A stretch of 64,000 nucleotides of DNA, taken from NCBI RefSeq assembly GCF_949628215.1, contig NC_134276.1, forward strand, positions 103,969,256 to 104,033,255, given 5' to 3'. The stretch's first letter is position 1. Each line of letters opens with the position of its first letter. Position numbers and translations under genes: made by a program. The notes below the pieces were generated by a model. The model was not told the origin of the DNA. It searched no databases and was given only the letters and a program-made list of their open reading frames with translations. Positions 26,501 to 40,070 of this stretch are shown one piece after another. The stretch is from Phalacrocorax aristotelis. Its lineage: Eukaryota > Chordata > Aves > Suliformes > Phalacrocoracidae.

Positions 26501-29500
26501 CTTTTAAGAGTAGAATGTCCCTGCTCCCTATCCCCGTGTATGGGCTTGAGTCTGTTTCACCAGTGTGTTCAGAGACTGGGCAACCAGTAAGTAATTTTTA
26601 TATCCTAATGGCTTCTAAATTGCTGATGATTTAACAGGAAGGGAAAAGGAGCTGGAAATGCTGACAGTGCAGGTATGTATTTCAGGAAAGCGCAGAATAA
26701 AAGAGACTTTTCAGTCCTTGAAAAGGATGATAAACACAAAGTAACAGAACACTGAAATTTTGAGGTGTGAACCACATACATAATTTTCTGATGGCTGGAA
26801 AGCTGTAACTGCATTAGTGGCTTTTTGCCACTGAACAGAGATAACCATACTGAACTTAGCGACCTACATCTGATGAGTATCATGAAGCCTAATTAATAAT
26901 TGTAATGTGCTTACCAGCTGACAGGGGCTGTTGACAAGTGCTAGGTATTGTCATGTTTAATTGACAGGTACCTACATTATAGACATAAACTGGAAGATGC
27001 TCAGATACTACTGAGGTGAGAACTGTGTGAAGCAGATGGACAGATTGCTATCAATAAATATTGTTGAACTGCACTTTTAGGGGACTGTTTATGCCTATAA
27101 TCTGTATTTTTCTCTTTTGATACTGATTAGAAGGGGTGACCTGTTACTGACTGTGGCTTTAAAGAGCTCCCTTGCCCTACATGTTTCCAAGGGTGGAATT
27201 GAGAAGTTGAGTACAAGAAATATATTAATTAAGTCCTGCAACACTGTATGCTCTTCTCTGTTTATCTGTCAACAGATATGAAGGGGCATGTGTGTAGCCT
27301 GCAGATCGACAGACCTTGTGGAGATAATTTCATATGCTCAGCGGAGGAAGCAGCCAAGCCACAACAGAAATCAGATCACCTGCAGCTGATGGGACAGCCA
27401 GCCTAATTTGGAGCTCCATTAGTTCTGTGCTTTGGTATGGTGTGCATTGGAGATATATCCTAATACCAGATCTTGGGCATCTAAGGACTTGCCCTTGAAT
27501 CCCTCGCTGGGAGGGGAAAGAAACAGTAGCTGGCAGAGAGGTAATGAATCCAGGCAGGACTGAGGGCAGGAGTGCTCCTGGGACAGCAATTGATAGATTC
27601 AGAAATCCTTCGCCTTCGTCTCCTTGGACATAGGTTGATACATGTCCACTCTACCGAAATTACATTTGCAGGGCTGTATTTAGGCCTTCCCTCTCTGTGT
27701 TGTCATAAGCACCAGAATATCACTGTTCTGCGGCTGAAATAGCTCCTGTGGGCACCTGTAAAGCATTGTCTGCATCTGCCTAGCACCAACATCTACCTAT
27801 GGTGCTCCTCTCCAGCAGGGATGTGGTGGCAGAGCACTTGATGCATATGTCATGGTGGCTTTTCTCTTCACCTACAAGCATAGTCACATGAAGCATCTGC
27901 TTGGATGGCTCTTACTATGGATTCACCACCTATGTTGGAGGAAGCTCCCGCTTGCCCTGGCATTCTGTTGGAAGCCACTTCTGCACAACCCTGCTGCCCC
28001 ATGACATTCAAGCAGAGTCGTCCAGGGGGGCTGGAAAAGACGCAGTGCCTCTCTGCTCTCTGTGGCCCTGGGTGAGAAGGCCGGCATGCTCTTCCCAGGA
28101 GGGCTCGAGGAGGTGTCCCCACATGTCACTGTGTCACTTCTTTCCATGGAGCTCCCCAGTAGCCAGGCAAGTTGTGCAAGGTCAAAAAATAATTCAGCCT
28201 GTCTTCTGGTCAGAACTTGAGAGGTTCTTGTACTTTCTTTGGAACTAGAGACTGCCTGTGTTAATATAGTGCAATGGGAGTTTTGCATATGTCTTCGATA
28301 GGGTGGGAGCAGGACCCCATATAGCATGTGGTATTGGAGAAATTTTGTCATAACTGATCAGTAACACAGTATTTGATGCTCTAATTGAAACTCGATGGCT
28401 TAGTCTCACTTGGGCCGTTACAGAGATAGACTGGATATATATATATATTTAAAGGATTTATTTTTAATAGATTTCTTTCTCCTTTTGGCTTTATACTGAA
28501 TTGAGCTATTCAGAATGATACTGAAGAAAGAATACTGAGTGACTGCAGTGGCTCTGGGTAGCTGAAACCAGGTGAAGGCTCAGCCTGCAACTTCTCCACT
28601 GTCCTGTGCTAGAGGCGGGGCAAAGATTAATGCTACTTTTTTTTATTTTCCTTCTATATATAGCCCAGGAGATGCATACACCTACTCAAGGCTCAGAATT
28701 AGATAAATGGACCATAGTTTCAGGCCTAAGGCAGTTGCTTTCTCAGTCAGGTCTGCTGTGAAAGGCAGGAGCATGGCTGTGGCACTGTGTTACTCCTTTC
28801 CTTTGCCTTCAGCAGACATAACCAAGAGACCACAGCTCCTACAGCCTGCCTTTCTGAAGAAAAAAATGTGTGTGTGTGAGAAGGTGGGAAAACACTATGT
28901 GTGGCGATTGCTTACCTCTGAAGAAAGGATAAGTATCTTTGGGAAAGAAATGGAGAAATATATTTTCTTTAAATTACTTTCCTTATAAAAAATTTATTTT
29001 TTTGTTTTTCATGGGAATTTTCATATAATATTCAATCCAATAATACTTCTTTCAGTGTGCAGAGAGAAAAGATTTGGCTTTTTAAATAGTTCACATGGAG
29101 AAAATTGGTGGCTTTTTATTTAACAACTTTTTAAACTTACTTTCACTGGTGAGACTTCTAAATTAAATATTTAGAATTTCTCTCATTGTTTAAATATTTC
29201 ATTTGGAAATTTCATCTGATAATGAATTACATTGACAGAAAAGAACATTTGCTGCAGCATATGTTGTTGTTAAAAGCCAAACCCTGCTTGGATTGAAAAA
29301 CATTGTCCTTGAAGAAATTGCACCCAGCTCTTCTCGTATTCCATGTGTGCATCCCAATCTCGCACTCGGGCAGAACAGATCACAATGCCGAACAAAGAAA
29401 TGCAGGAGAAAATTGAACATTTTCCCAATAAGGATAAATTTAACTTATCAGAGGAGGTGCAGTGTCATAGCACTGATAATGTTTCAGGATGATTGCTGTA

Positions 29501-30136
29501 CTTCTGAAAAGTATTTTTGTTCAGTACTTTAATGAAAGTAAGAGTGCGTTGTGCCAGCTGAGCGTGTGCCATCTGATGGTTTACATTTTAATAGACCAAA
29601 TTCAAATGTGAGTTTGCTGGCATAAGCTTTTAGCACAAATCTGGGAGAAGGTGGTGATCTAAAAGACACAGTTGGGAAGGCTGCAAACAAATACAAAAAC
29701 CGTCACCAAATGCGCAGATGCATTCTGCATTGCTAAAGTGCTGTTCATAGATGCTCTGTAATATCATAGGTCTGTCTCACACCAAGAGGAAACAAAGATA
29801 ACTTTGGGCACAGACTGCCACCGCAGGCAGAGTGTCCTTCCCACCTTGGTACACAGAGAGTGGCTGGACCAGGGAATGTGGGAGATGGGAAGCTCTCAAC
29901 GTGGAGCAGTCAGTACGCATATGCAGGATATGGGGGCAACAGCTGCATATTGAAGCATGAGTGAGTTGAATGACAGTTTGGGTACGTACCTGCAGTTTTC
30001 TCAAAAAGAGAAAAGGATTTGGACAGGTAAGAATGGAAACCCAAGGAGCTGCAGCTCCCAAGGATCCAGGGCTTATAAGCAGTCCCCAAGAGAGGAGCTC
30101 CCTGGAAGCCAACGATTTCCCACTGTGGTTCAAGTG
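23552..30136. other. Non-coding; one possible exon-like segment
   Basis: An A tract (23640-23653) follows the retroviral fragment. The GC-rich patch at about 25240-25800 includes a segment with good splice-site consensus at both ends (25699-25789, see findings). A further GC-richer part at 27880-28250 has frames of 115 and 142 codons with no domain. The remainder is AT-rich. Confidence 0.6.
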
Positions 30137-30732
30137 TGTCATGGTTTAACCCCAGCCAGCAACCAACCACCACCCAGCTGCTCTCTCCACCCTCGGTGGG
30201 ATGGGGGAGAGAATTTGAAGGTTAAAAGTCAGAAAACTTGTGCATTGAGATAAAGACAGTTTAATAAGTAAAGCAAAAGCTGTGCGTATAAGCAAAGCAA
30301 AACAAGGAATTCATTCACTACTTCCCAAGGGCAGGCAGGCGTTCAGCCACCTCCAGGAAAGCAGGGCTCTATCACGTGTAATGGTTACTTAGGAAAACAA
30401 AATGCCATCACTCTGAATGTCCCCCTTCCTTTGTCTTCCCCCATCTTTATATGCTGAGTATGATGTCATATGGCATGGAATTTCCCTTTGGTCAATTGGG
30501 GTCAACCGTTCCAGCTGTGTCCCCCTCCAACTTCTTGTGCACACCCAGCCTGCTCGCTGGTGGGGTGGGGTGAGGTGAGAGGCAGAACAGGTGTTGGCTC
30601 TGTGTAAGTCCTGCTCAGCAATAGCTAAAACATCCCTGTGTTATCAACTCTGCTTCCAGCACAAATCTAAAACACAGCCCCATGCTAGCTGCTGTGAAGA
30701 AAATTAACTCTATCCTGGCCAAAACCAGCACA
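30137..30732 (-). mobile_element. Solo LTR of an avian endogenous retrovirus
   Basis: A 596-bp unit begins TGTCATGG and ends CCAGCACA, so it has the TG...CA ends of a retroviral LTR. I recognise it as a high-copy neoavian LTR. Transcription signals lie on the minus strand: a cAMP-response-like TGACATCA (30461-30468), a TATA box GCATATAAAG (30445-30454) and an ATTAAA poly(A) signal (30260-30265), in the right order for U3 then R. No gag, pol or env coding lies beside it, so it looks like the product of recombination between two LTRs. The flanks AAGTG and AGGTA resemble a 5-bp target duplication but differ at two bases, which suits some age or an inexact boundary. Confidence 0.85.
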
Positions 30733-33700
30733 AGGTAAAAAGACAAACAACCCTTCAATCACCCCAGGATTACTGCTTTTATTTTTTTTTCTTCTTTTTT
30801 CTTTCTTTTATGCCTTTTGGTGAGCAGACAACTAACTTTGCTTTGCCTTTGGTGATCACTTGGGCTAAAATATGTTTCAGAAAATTTCTTGTATGTTTGG
30901 TCAAATAATATGAATAATACTGAAATGTCAAGAAAGTTCTTTCTTTTTCTTGCCTCCACTCATCTGTTTCATCTAGAGCTCATTTCATTCAATTAGTCAT
31001 GTAGGTATTTCATGGTAAACTTGTAAAGGTTTATTGTCCAGCACCCCAACTAATTTAATAGGATATTGATCTGTAAATAACGTTCCAGCTGGAACACTTT
31101 GTCTTGATCTTGAAGAGTTTGGGCATTATATATGGGCTGGTGTTGCTATTGCTCCACAAGTAGATCTCCTACAGAATTCAGCAGGGGTCCACCATGGGAA
31201 AAACTGGTCTGTAAGAATAACGTCTACCCTGACCCATGTTACTAATGGATGCAGCAGTGAAAAGCCAAAAAAAAAAACCAAGGAGAATTTGCAATAACAG
31301 AGAAAGGTTTAACCCAGAAGCAAACTAGGACATATGGCTTCCCAATCAGATTGGAGAAGTGGCTAAAGGAGAAGACATTGAAATCCCCCTTTATACCATA
31401 TTTTGATCCTTCCTCCACTTTTTAAAGGCTTTCTAGTTATATGCACCTGCTTTAGGTACCTTTTTCTAGAGCGCCACTGACAATTATGATGTTTACAAGC
31501 AGAAAGCTTTGCCCGCTTTGAACTTTGAAAAGTGCCTTTGGGGGGGTTGCACCCACATATAAAGAGTATGTAGAGTATGAGTATAAGTTTGCTCCCCTAG
31601 GCCAGCACTCAAAACAACCCCAGCTGTGCTCTCATAAAAGTACTTAAGACTGGATTCCTGAGCTGGACTATTTCCTAACCATGTTGTGTATATGTAAAAG
31701 ACAGCAAATGGTTGCTGCCCTTTTATTTTTGCAGGTGATAGGTTCCTGTGTGTGGAAACAGCAGCTCCTTCCTTCCTGCCCCTGGAACGTAGGACTCTGA
31801 CCAGGGTAGGCAACTAGTGAAAAATGTCTACAAGCAGCAAACGTTTACAAGATGCCTCCGTCATCTCTCTCATCCCAGAGTTCAGGGCTATTTATAAGAT
31901 GTGGCTAGTGAAAGATTGCAACTAGCACACACTTCATAGCAGTGGACTCCATGCTCTGCAGTGTTATTGCAGGCTCAAGGGGCTTTCTCTGTAAAACAGC
32001 TTGTATGTTTATGTTGTCTCTCCTACTGTCAAAAATGCACTGTGGAGACAGAAGAGGGAAGGGAAGGGCTTAATAAATGCTTGAGCGCTGCCTGGCATCT
32101 GAGTGGGTTTAACACATAAGAAAAGGTAAGGTTTGGATACGAGTTGACGCTGCTGCATCTGAGGCCGAAGAGATCTCAGGCACAGCTGCTGAGAGGAGCA
32201 GTGACGCCAGCAGTGCTGGGCTGTGCTTCAAAAGATTTGTGGGAGCACTCTGAAAACCTGCCAGCTGCTGGCTTCTGGCACAAAATGTGTATCACGTTAC
32301 AGCGTTTGCCATGCAAAGGCTAGAACTCTAGAGCTTCTTTTGGCCTGCTTGAGGATATTTATTGTGTTACTGATTTGTCTGTTGTTTTTCCAGAAATCAC
32401 GCCAAGCTGTGATGATCTGGTTTTGAAGATGTTATTTTGCTCATCCACAAAAATCCATTAGTGCTAAAGCCAGGTAAGCTATTGCAGAGGCAAAAGCATG
32501 TTAGAAAACTGGGACGAAAGCCTGGATTTTTTCTATCAAGGATAACAAAGGAAAGTCAAGAAAAAGAGTGGGAAGCCTATCCAGAAGACAGAAAACCAGA
32601 AGCAGGAAACACATGCTGTTTTGTATTTGTGTAAGGTCTTGACACCCCAGCGCTACCTCTACAGCATACATGTGCTGATTCTGTGCGTCGCAGATTAACT
32701 GCTGTGCTGAAGAAACAACACTCTACTTCAGTCTTGTTCTAACTTCACACGGCATATATTCTGAATTCGTGGGTTTGGTTGTCTGAGTCCCCCTTTCATT
32801 CCCTCCCCTTAGGTTATTACAAATAACTGCAAGTTTACTGTTATGCCTCAAAAATGCTAGACTGTTTCTACAAGATATACATTATCACCACCTTATACCA
32901 AAAGAGTAACATTATTAATTAAATTGAAAACAATCCTTATGTCCTCTGAATGTTTCCTCTGCAAAACTCTTAATAAGGATTCTAGGCAAGCAGGCAAAGC
33001 TGAAGTTTTCCTCTCATTTCCACCTGTGAAATCCTGCTGCAGACATTGAGGCACCTGGGGTATAACAGAAGACAAGCACTGGCCAGTTTTTTATCTTTAG
33101 TGATCTATCATGTCACACTCGTGAAAGTCTTATGGTTCAGGATGGGCAGCCCTTCACAGCAAGAATGTTAGGAATGCTAAAAATAAAAGCCTGGGGAGCT
33201 TTTAGAAAAGCAAATTAAATGTAATTTAGTGATGCTTCAATTGGGCTGGAGCAGAAATGCCACAAATGATAGGTTTTGTCTGTAGAAGTAAAACTTTTAA
33301 TCAAATCAGCCTAGGCAACATTTCATTTCAAAGAAGGTCTGGCATCTGTGAATTGTAGGCTAATTGCAGGAGATGCTAGAGAATGCTACTGAAGCAATCA
33401 CCTGAATGGGATAAACTGGGATTTACATTTTCTTTCAAACACATCAATCATGGAACTTCTTCTAAAACAATGAAGAAATATATTCATCTCAGACCTTCAT
33501 ATTCATGATCACATCTCTTTCTGTGTGAAGAAAAAAGTGACTTTATACAAAATACTTCAGGTTCCTACTCATTGCACAGCAGAGGGGCGATGGGTTTCAG
33601 TGAGCGTAAGCTAGGTATTTGAAGTCAGAAGTCAGCTTGCCTGTATGACCCCTTCTAGGGTCTCCCTCTAGGAAGAACCCTAGGAGAGAGGGTCCCGGGC

Positions 33701-36224
33701 ACCAAGTACTAGAGTCTGGTGCCCGAAATATTCTTTAGCCTCCTTAAGGTGAATCTCCTGGAGCAGAATGATCCCCTGACATCTGGCTATGAACTTTATC
33801 TAGTCTGTTTTTCATGCCGCCAAGTGGATAGTTTTCCAGCGCTTCTGTTAGCACAGCATTGTCTGTTATTAATTCTCATGAATATTCAGCAACACAATAG
33901 GTCATTTCTTTGTTCGGGTGTCCAGCTTGTCATGAGGTTTCAGCTTTCATTAAAGGTGTACAGAGACAGATAGCACAGGAAGTTGATGCCTCTGATGCTC
34001 TTTAGCCACTGAGTATCTTCAGAAATCCTATTTTTGAACTGTGTGTCCCTCTTCTAAGTTAGGCAAATTTTCTGCATTAACACTTCACAAAACAAACAGA
34101 AGTTAAAAGCAGGGAAATTAAAATTTCTGCACCGCATGTTAATCCAAGGAGAACATCATCACATTGTCATGGATTTTATATGTGGGATTTAAAGCGTGGG
34201 GAGCAACAGAAGCAAATGTGTAAAGTTATTTGGGATATTAGGCAAAAAGATTTTCTGTGATGCTGTTACATTACTAGCGAGGGATAACTATTTTTTGCAC
34301 TCCTGTCATTGTCCCTTTTGCCACCTAGATGATGGTCCCTTGTTAGTGGTAAGTGACGAAGAGAGAAGGTACAGGAGTAAAAGCTACCTCAATTGAAAAG
34401 AAGTGGCTCTTCAGTGAAGATGATTGTGAACGTATGTGACTCTGCTTGCACTAGATATGTTGAACTTGCTTTTCATGTTCTGCTGCATTAGTTAAAAGAT
34501 CTTGGAGAGAAATAAATGCCAGGTTACAGTGTACCTGGGGCAAGCCATAGAGCAGTGCACATCCACTGACACAGTAATAATAGCCTTCCAAGAAAGAAAA
34601 TGCTGAACAACTTGTCTGACATCAACACTCCTCTGTTTTTCCATAAGAGCATCAATAATCAGGATTCTTATAATGTGCCAGTGATGCGGGGTGAGATTTT
34701 TGGAGGTGTTGAGCTGCCACTTCTTCCCCCTCTCCCCACCTCCCCCTTAGCATCAGTGATTGCTGTTAACACTTCACAGCTCTGGAATTAAAAAAATGCT
34801 ATATGCTCAGGAAGGTGAAGGACATTATGCTTAAAACATATTTTCCTGGTGTATTTTATTCCAAAACACCTTTAGTGGCTGAAAATGGGTTATGACAGGG
34901 ACTTGGGGGCTGTTCTGCCCTGGTGGGGAGCAGTGGGTTCCCAGAGAAACTGTGAGAAATGGTGCTAAGTGGCAGCTGAGCTAATCACAGGGTTATCTTC
35001 TTACTTCACCCCTTCCCCAAATGGCGAGCAGCATTCAGAAGAATAGCGATGTAAGGAGGGTGAGAAGTCCCTTCTTGCTTTCACACAAGGGGATTCATTG
35101 GAGAAAGTTGTTATCAACGTGTCAAAGAGACAGGGAAGCAAAATGTCCTGACTGAGGAGTCCTGTTTGAAGCTAACAGACAGACCAGCCAAGCCCAGTCC
35201 TGAAATGTTACATGTTTCCCGCTCAGGCAGCGCTGTTGTTGCTTTAGGTCCACATTATTCACCAAGAGTATAGAACAACGGGTGCCTGCAGCTGACTTAC
35301 TCACCCGCTCTGGAGAGGAGAAAGGGGAAGAGGGCAGAGCTGGGAACACGGAGCAGGAAAATACACTGGGCATACAGAAAAGCTTGACACTGACTTTAAG
35401 GATATTAATTCCTTAACCTGGAAAGGAAAGGAAAGGAAAGGAAAGGAGAGGAAAAAGGAAAGGAGAGGAAAGTAAAGTTCAATTCTGTATGTGCATATTT
35501 GTTTTACAACAAAATAACAGGATCCTGTGGCCAACAGTCAAATATGATTAGCTAGTCACACTAGTGTGTTTGAATACAGAGAATGAATAATGAGATTCTT
35601 GACTTGCCCCCTTCCTGTGTTTTAACTGTAAAACAGCAGATGCAATCCATAACGCTAAATAAGATTTCCCCACATTTCCTTTTGAAAATGGTTTTAAGCA
35701 AGATAAGGTACTAAAATGTAATCCTTCTAAGAATGTACAAATACTGAATACTTGACACAGACACACTCTTACCATGAATTTATATGGGAGCTTTAATGGT
35801 TTTGTAAATTAATCAATAACATGCCTAAATTATATTTGCTCAGCTAATTATTTTCCATGTCCTGTAAATTAGAACTTCAGTAGTCTCTAAGAAAAATCAG
35901 TCCTGCTGCTTGTATCACATGCTGCTTTACTTACTGATAGTTATTAAAGTGCTTGTTTATTTGTTTTGCTGTAGGCTGGTAGCTTTTTCTTTGCTGTTTG
36001 AGTGGCAACCATGGGGCTGTAAAGTCACGCAATGATATATATTATTATATATTTAATAAGCCAATTCTATTTTAGCAGAGAAATACTGTGAATTTATAGC
36101 CTTGCTTCAAAATCCTCCTTGTCTCACCCTTGGAAGATCAGGATTTAACCACCCTCTTCCCCCAAGAAGTCTTTGGGACAGTTTTGGTGACTGAAATGGA
36201 CTTTGATTGGCTTCCTAGCTTCAA
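30733..36224. other. Non-coding, no gene recognised
   Basis: Short chance frames only. A 9-bp perfect inverted repeat lies at 33696-33725 and a GAAAG repeat at 35421-35473. Confidence 0.6.
35421..35473 (+). repeat. GAAAG pentanucleotide repeat
   Basis: About ten GAAAG-like units, the last ones imperfect. The strand is purine-rich, the same class of sequence as the larger tracts at 13.6 and 38.6 kb. Confidence 0.9.
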
Positions 36225-36313
36225 GACTTTGAAGGGCACAGCTTCAAGCATGGGATGGATTAGGTGACATCCAGAGGCTCCTTCTAATTTGAATTATTCC
36301 ATGATTCTATGAA
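36225..36313 (+). mobile_element. CR1 LINE, short 3' tail
   Basis: GGGATGGATTAGGTGACATC, CAGAGGCTCCTTCTAA and the terminal repeat ATTCCATG ATTCTATG A (36296-36312) are the last part of a CR1 element. The body upstream is too diverged or truncated to place the left boundary, which is approximate. Confidence 0.75.
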
Positions 36314-38638
36314 TCTGGTCATCCAAGAAGATTTCCCTACTTGGTTTTCCAAAAGTCCTGTGCCCAGACCCCCTTCACTTATGGATCTGTATGATAGGAC
36401 TAGTTCTCAGCATGCGAAGCAGCAAATTGTGATTTCAGTTACACAGATCCAGACTCTTTCATGCTCTAGCAGTCTATACAGTTCCTACATAAATACAGTA
36501 AGAGTTAGTGTGGCCTCTACAAATTAATGAATTAGCAATGTATACATTCTGCACAACAGAACCAAGTCACCCTTTACTGCTGGCCAGAAAATGACACCAG
36601 AGCTTGCAGCAGGAGGAGAGCTTTCCCCCCCAGAGCCCTTGCACCAGCAGTGCACCTCACCTTTGGGAGGAGGGCGCTGCCCACTCCCCTGTGCCCGCAG
36701 GCCAGCAGAGGCAAAGAGCACAGCAGGGCACCGGGGCATGGGGTCTCAGGGTGTGAAGCCCAGGGGCGGGCAAAAAATGACATGGGCGTTCAGCTCACAG
36801 GGCAGTCATGGTCCCTAACTCAGGAGGCCGTCGGGCCCCTCCCTCGCCTTGCTCACAGGCATGGCGAAAGGGGCTCAGACTGCCATGGGAGGCTGACTGA
36901 TTGCAAGCAGAAGCCAAAATTGCAAATACATGTGTGTGGCAGGAGAAACACAGAACAGGCAGCGTAGTTGCAGTGGGATTAGCTACCTCTGAGTGCCATA
37001 GCAGTAAGAGCAAACCCCAGAAACCAGATTCCTGCTTGGCTTCTCATCCCTTGAAATGTTTTGGGAGCTGCCATCAGGCTAACTGCACTTTTCAAGGCAA
37101 GGTGCTTAGTGCCTTTGGATTAGGAAAGTCATGCAGACAGCAGGTTTGATTTCAGAAACATAAACAAAACCAAAAAGGCATAGTGGAAAGTTGCCTGGCC
37201 ACAAATCAGGGCTCAGGGAACTGGAAACAAAAGGAGATGTTACCTGCCTTCATCCTTTCAGCATATCTTTATAAACAACAGGCTGCACAGAGGTTGGAAA
37301 AGCAGGTGGATATGAAAACCGTGCTGAATATGGAAAGATTTGTAGAGTGCTTCTTACTTTCCCTTGCCTGGTAACCATAGTTTTAAGCACACACACAGAA
37401 GCACACTTAGGGAGCATAAAATATGACATGTAAGTGCGACTTTTATCTTTTCTCTATCTTTGATATGCCAACAAGCTGGCATATGTAGCACCACGCTGCT
37501 CTACTTCTTTTGCATTTACTTTCTGTTTTTGAAGATATATATGGCAAGAAAAGAAATAGAGGCAAGAAAGTTCACATGAATAGCAGGAGACTAGTATTTC
37601 AATATCTAGCTAGTTATATCCTAAACTGATCTTTTACAGTGTAACAAATTAGGTCTTGTCTTAACATATGGAGTACTCCTTTATAACCAAAAGTCCTAGT
37701 TTGTGCCTAATTTTTCATTTTCTATGTTAAGGCACATGCAGAGATCAGGATGAATACTTCATGCATGCATTTGTAGCTATATGAAGTTGTAAAAAGAATC
37801 CACTGTTACATGCCTGGGTTGCTTTCTAGATTTTTGACTAGTGATTTCCATCGGTCTGGCTTTCCCAAATGTCTTCACCTGACATTTTCTGGGCTTGTCT
37901 GCTGGTCACGTCACAAAAGAACTCTTGAATGAATAATTCACCTGCTGTCCATAATTATAATGTTTATTTTCTTTTGTAATTAAAATGATGTTTTTCGAAA
38001 GTATTTGTTTGTATATGGATAGCTCTAATAGGTCTTTACTTGGAGCAATGCTTTCCATCGCACTAGATTCCATCACAGGGTAATTGCTGGGTTCATTTTT
38101 GCACAGGAAAGCAATTTGCTGCATAGCTTAAATCACCATTTTGTAGACCTGATTGTGCAACCATTTAAGCATGTAGACATCTCCAGAAGCCTCCTATCCA
38201 CATAACACTTGGTAGAGCAAGCGAAATGTATAAAGCTATATACGTATGCAGGTATTAGCAGGACTGAGGTCTCTTATTGTTCCCTCTACCTCTTAAATGG
38301 TCTTTTGCAGCTTTGATTTTCCTCTGCAGAACTCTTTCAGGTTCAGAGTTACTTTATCCTTTTCATTTGCCTTGTTCCTTGATCCTGTCACTCCAGTACC
38401 CTCCTTCAAGCTTCAGAACAAAAGTACTTTTGGGAGCAGAGGCCCCGTGGCAGGGAGCAGGGCTCTGCTTTCCTCCTGGCAATTTGCCACCAAGCCAAGC
38501 TGAGGCAGAATATTCTTGCTGGTTCAGTGCAACATCTTCAGTAACTGCACCAGTGCACAACTAAGTCTCCCTACCGAGACCAGTCCGTTTCCTTAGCACA
38601 GGCAAGCCTGTAGACAATAGCTACAGTTAAGGGTAGGG
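36314..38638. other. Non-coding, no gene recognised
   Basis: A GC-rich part at 36580-36900 gives frames of up to 105 codons with no domain. An 8-bp inverted repeat lies at 37463-37484. Some of this interval may hold distal CLDN8 regulatory sequence, but no element can be named. Confidence 0.55.
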
Positions 38639-39044
<406 letters not shown>

Positions 39045-39200
39045 ATAAGCAACTTCAATGTAAAGCATTTTCCTCAGAAGGTACATTTATCCTAAGTGGC
39101 TCTTCCTGGTTTACACACACCCTCTCCTTTCTCTTGCTTTGGAAAGTTGTTCCACTTGATTGCTCAGTTTGCCTCTTTGAGTCAGTGGTGGCGGGGGAAT

Positions 39201-39206
39201 TATAAA
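39201..39206 (+). promoter_or_regulatory. Probable TATA box of CLDN8
   Basis: TATAAA lies 195 bases before the CLDN8 start codon, in the context GGGGGAATTATAAAGG. A start of transcription near 39230 would give a 5' leader of about 165 bases. A nuclear-receptor-like CAAGGTCCA sits just downstream (39224-39232, approximate). The assignment is inferred from position and motif; an upstream non-coding exon cannot be excluded. Confidence 0.5.
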
Positions 39207-39395
39207 GGTGATGAAGGTGCAGCCAAGGTCCATTTAGCTCGTGCCAGATTTAAGCTGATTTAAAGCTGTGCAGACTGACTCTGAAACTTTCTTTGCACAA
39301 AAGAAGAGTTTTGGAAAAAGTTGCTCAGTTTTTTTCCAGCAGTGTGTGCCTGGCTCAGGAAACCTGCTGAGGTGTGCTCACCTTGCAAAGGCAAC

Positions 39396-40070
39396 ATGGT
39401 CAGTGGTGCTTTGCAGATTGCCGGGCTGCTTGTTGGTGGCATTGGCATGATTGGGACATTTGCTGTCACAGGCATGCCTCAGTGGAGGGTGTCTGCCTTC
39501 ATCGAGAACAACATCATCGTGTTTGAGACCATTTGGGAAGGTCTGTGGATGCACTGCATCAGGCAAGCCAACATCAGGATGCAGTGCAAGGTCTACGACT
39601 CCGTGCTGGCCCTCTCACTGGACCTGCAGGCATCCAGAGGGCTGATGTGTGCTGGGTCAGTGCTCTCTTTCCTTGCTTTCATGGTTGCCGTTATTGGGAT
39701 GAAGTGCACGCAGTGTGTGCAGAGCAGCTGGCAAGCCAAGGGCTATATTATTCTGACAGCTGGGCTCCTCTTCATCCTCTCGGGTGCCGTTGAGCTCATT
39801 CCAGTCTGCTGGGTTGCCAACACTATCATCAGTGACTTCTACAACCCCATGGTCAACGTTGCACAGAAAAGGGAGCTTGGGGATGCCCTCTACCTGGGCT
39901 GGGTAGCTGCCTTCTGCCTCATTGCTGCTGGAGCCATATTCTGTTGCTTTTGCTGCTGTTGTGAGAAAACCAGAAACCACGGATATTCCGCACCAACTCA
40001 CTGTCCCACTTACAGCCAGCATCTGCACAAGACGACCGAAAGCTCATACTCCAAAAGTCAGTATGTCTAG
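39396..40070 (+). CDS. CLDN8: Claudin-8, tight-junction membrane protein
   Basis: This is a complete 224-residue, single-exon claudin; human CLDN8 has 225 residues. The sequence shows the family layout: membrane segment 1 (about residues 8-28), first extracellular loop with W30, the W-GLW motif (W47, G49-L50-W51) and the disulfide cysteines C54 and C64, K65 after the second cysteine, membrane segments 2 (about 82-102), 3 (118-138) and 4 (160-182), and a PDZ-ligand tail ending SQYV. CLDN8 is favoured over other claudins by the second loop and following stretch ([19 protein letters not shown]), by RQANIRMQC in loop 1 and by the SQYV end. A cysteine cluster after segment 4 (residues 173-179) suits palmitoylation. 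The frame is open 75 bases further upstream, but the ATG at 39396 has a good Kozak context (A at -3, G at +4) and gives the normal claudin N-terminus. In mammals claudin-8 works in tight junctions of tight epithelia such as distal nephron and colon, as a cation barrier with a role in chloride permeability with claudin-4. CLDN17 follows 10.2 kb downstream on the same strand. Confidence 0.95.
   Translation: MVSGALQIAGLLVGGIGMIGTFAVTGMPQWRVSAFIENNIIVFETIWEGLWMHCIRQANIRMQCKVYDSVLALSLDLQASRGLMCAGSVLSFLAFMVAVIGMKCTQCVQSSWQAKGYIILTAGLLFILSGAVELIPVCWVANTIISDFYNPMVNVAQKRELGDALYLGWVAAFCLIAAGAIFCCFCCCCEKTRNHGYSAPTHCPTYSQHLHKTTESSYSKSQYV

Noticed and set aside
39321-39395. Upstream in-frame extension of CLDN8
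   Set aside because: The 25 extra codons start at TTG and are not claudin-like. The ATG at 39396 has a good Kozak context and gives the normal N-terminus.
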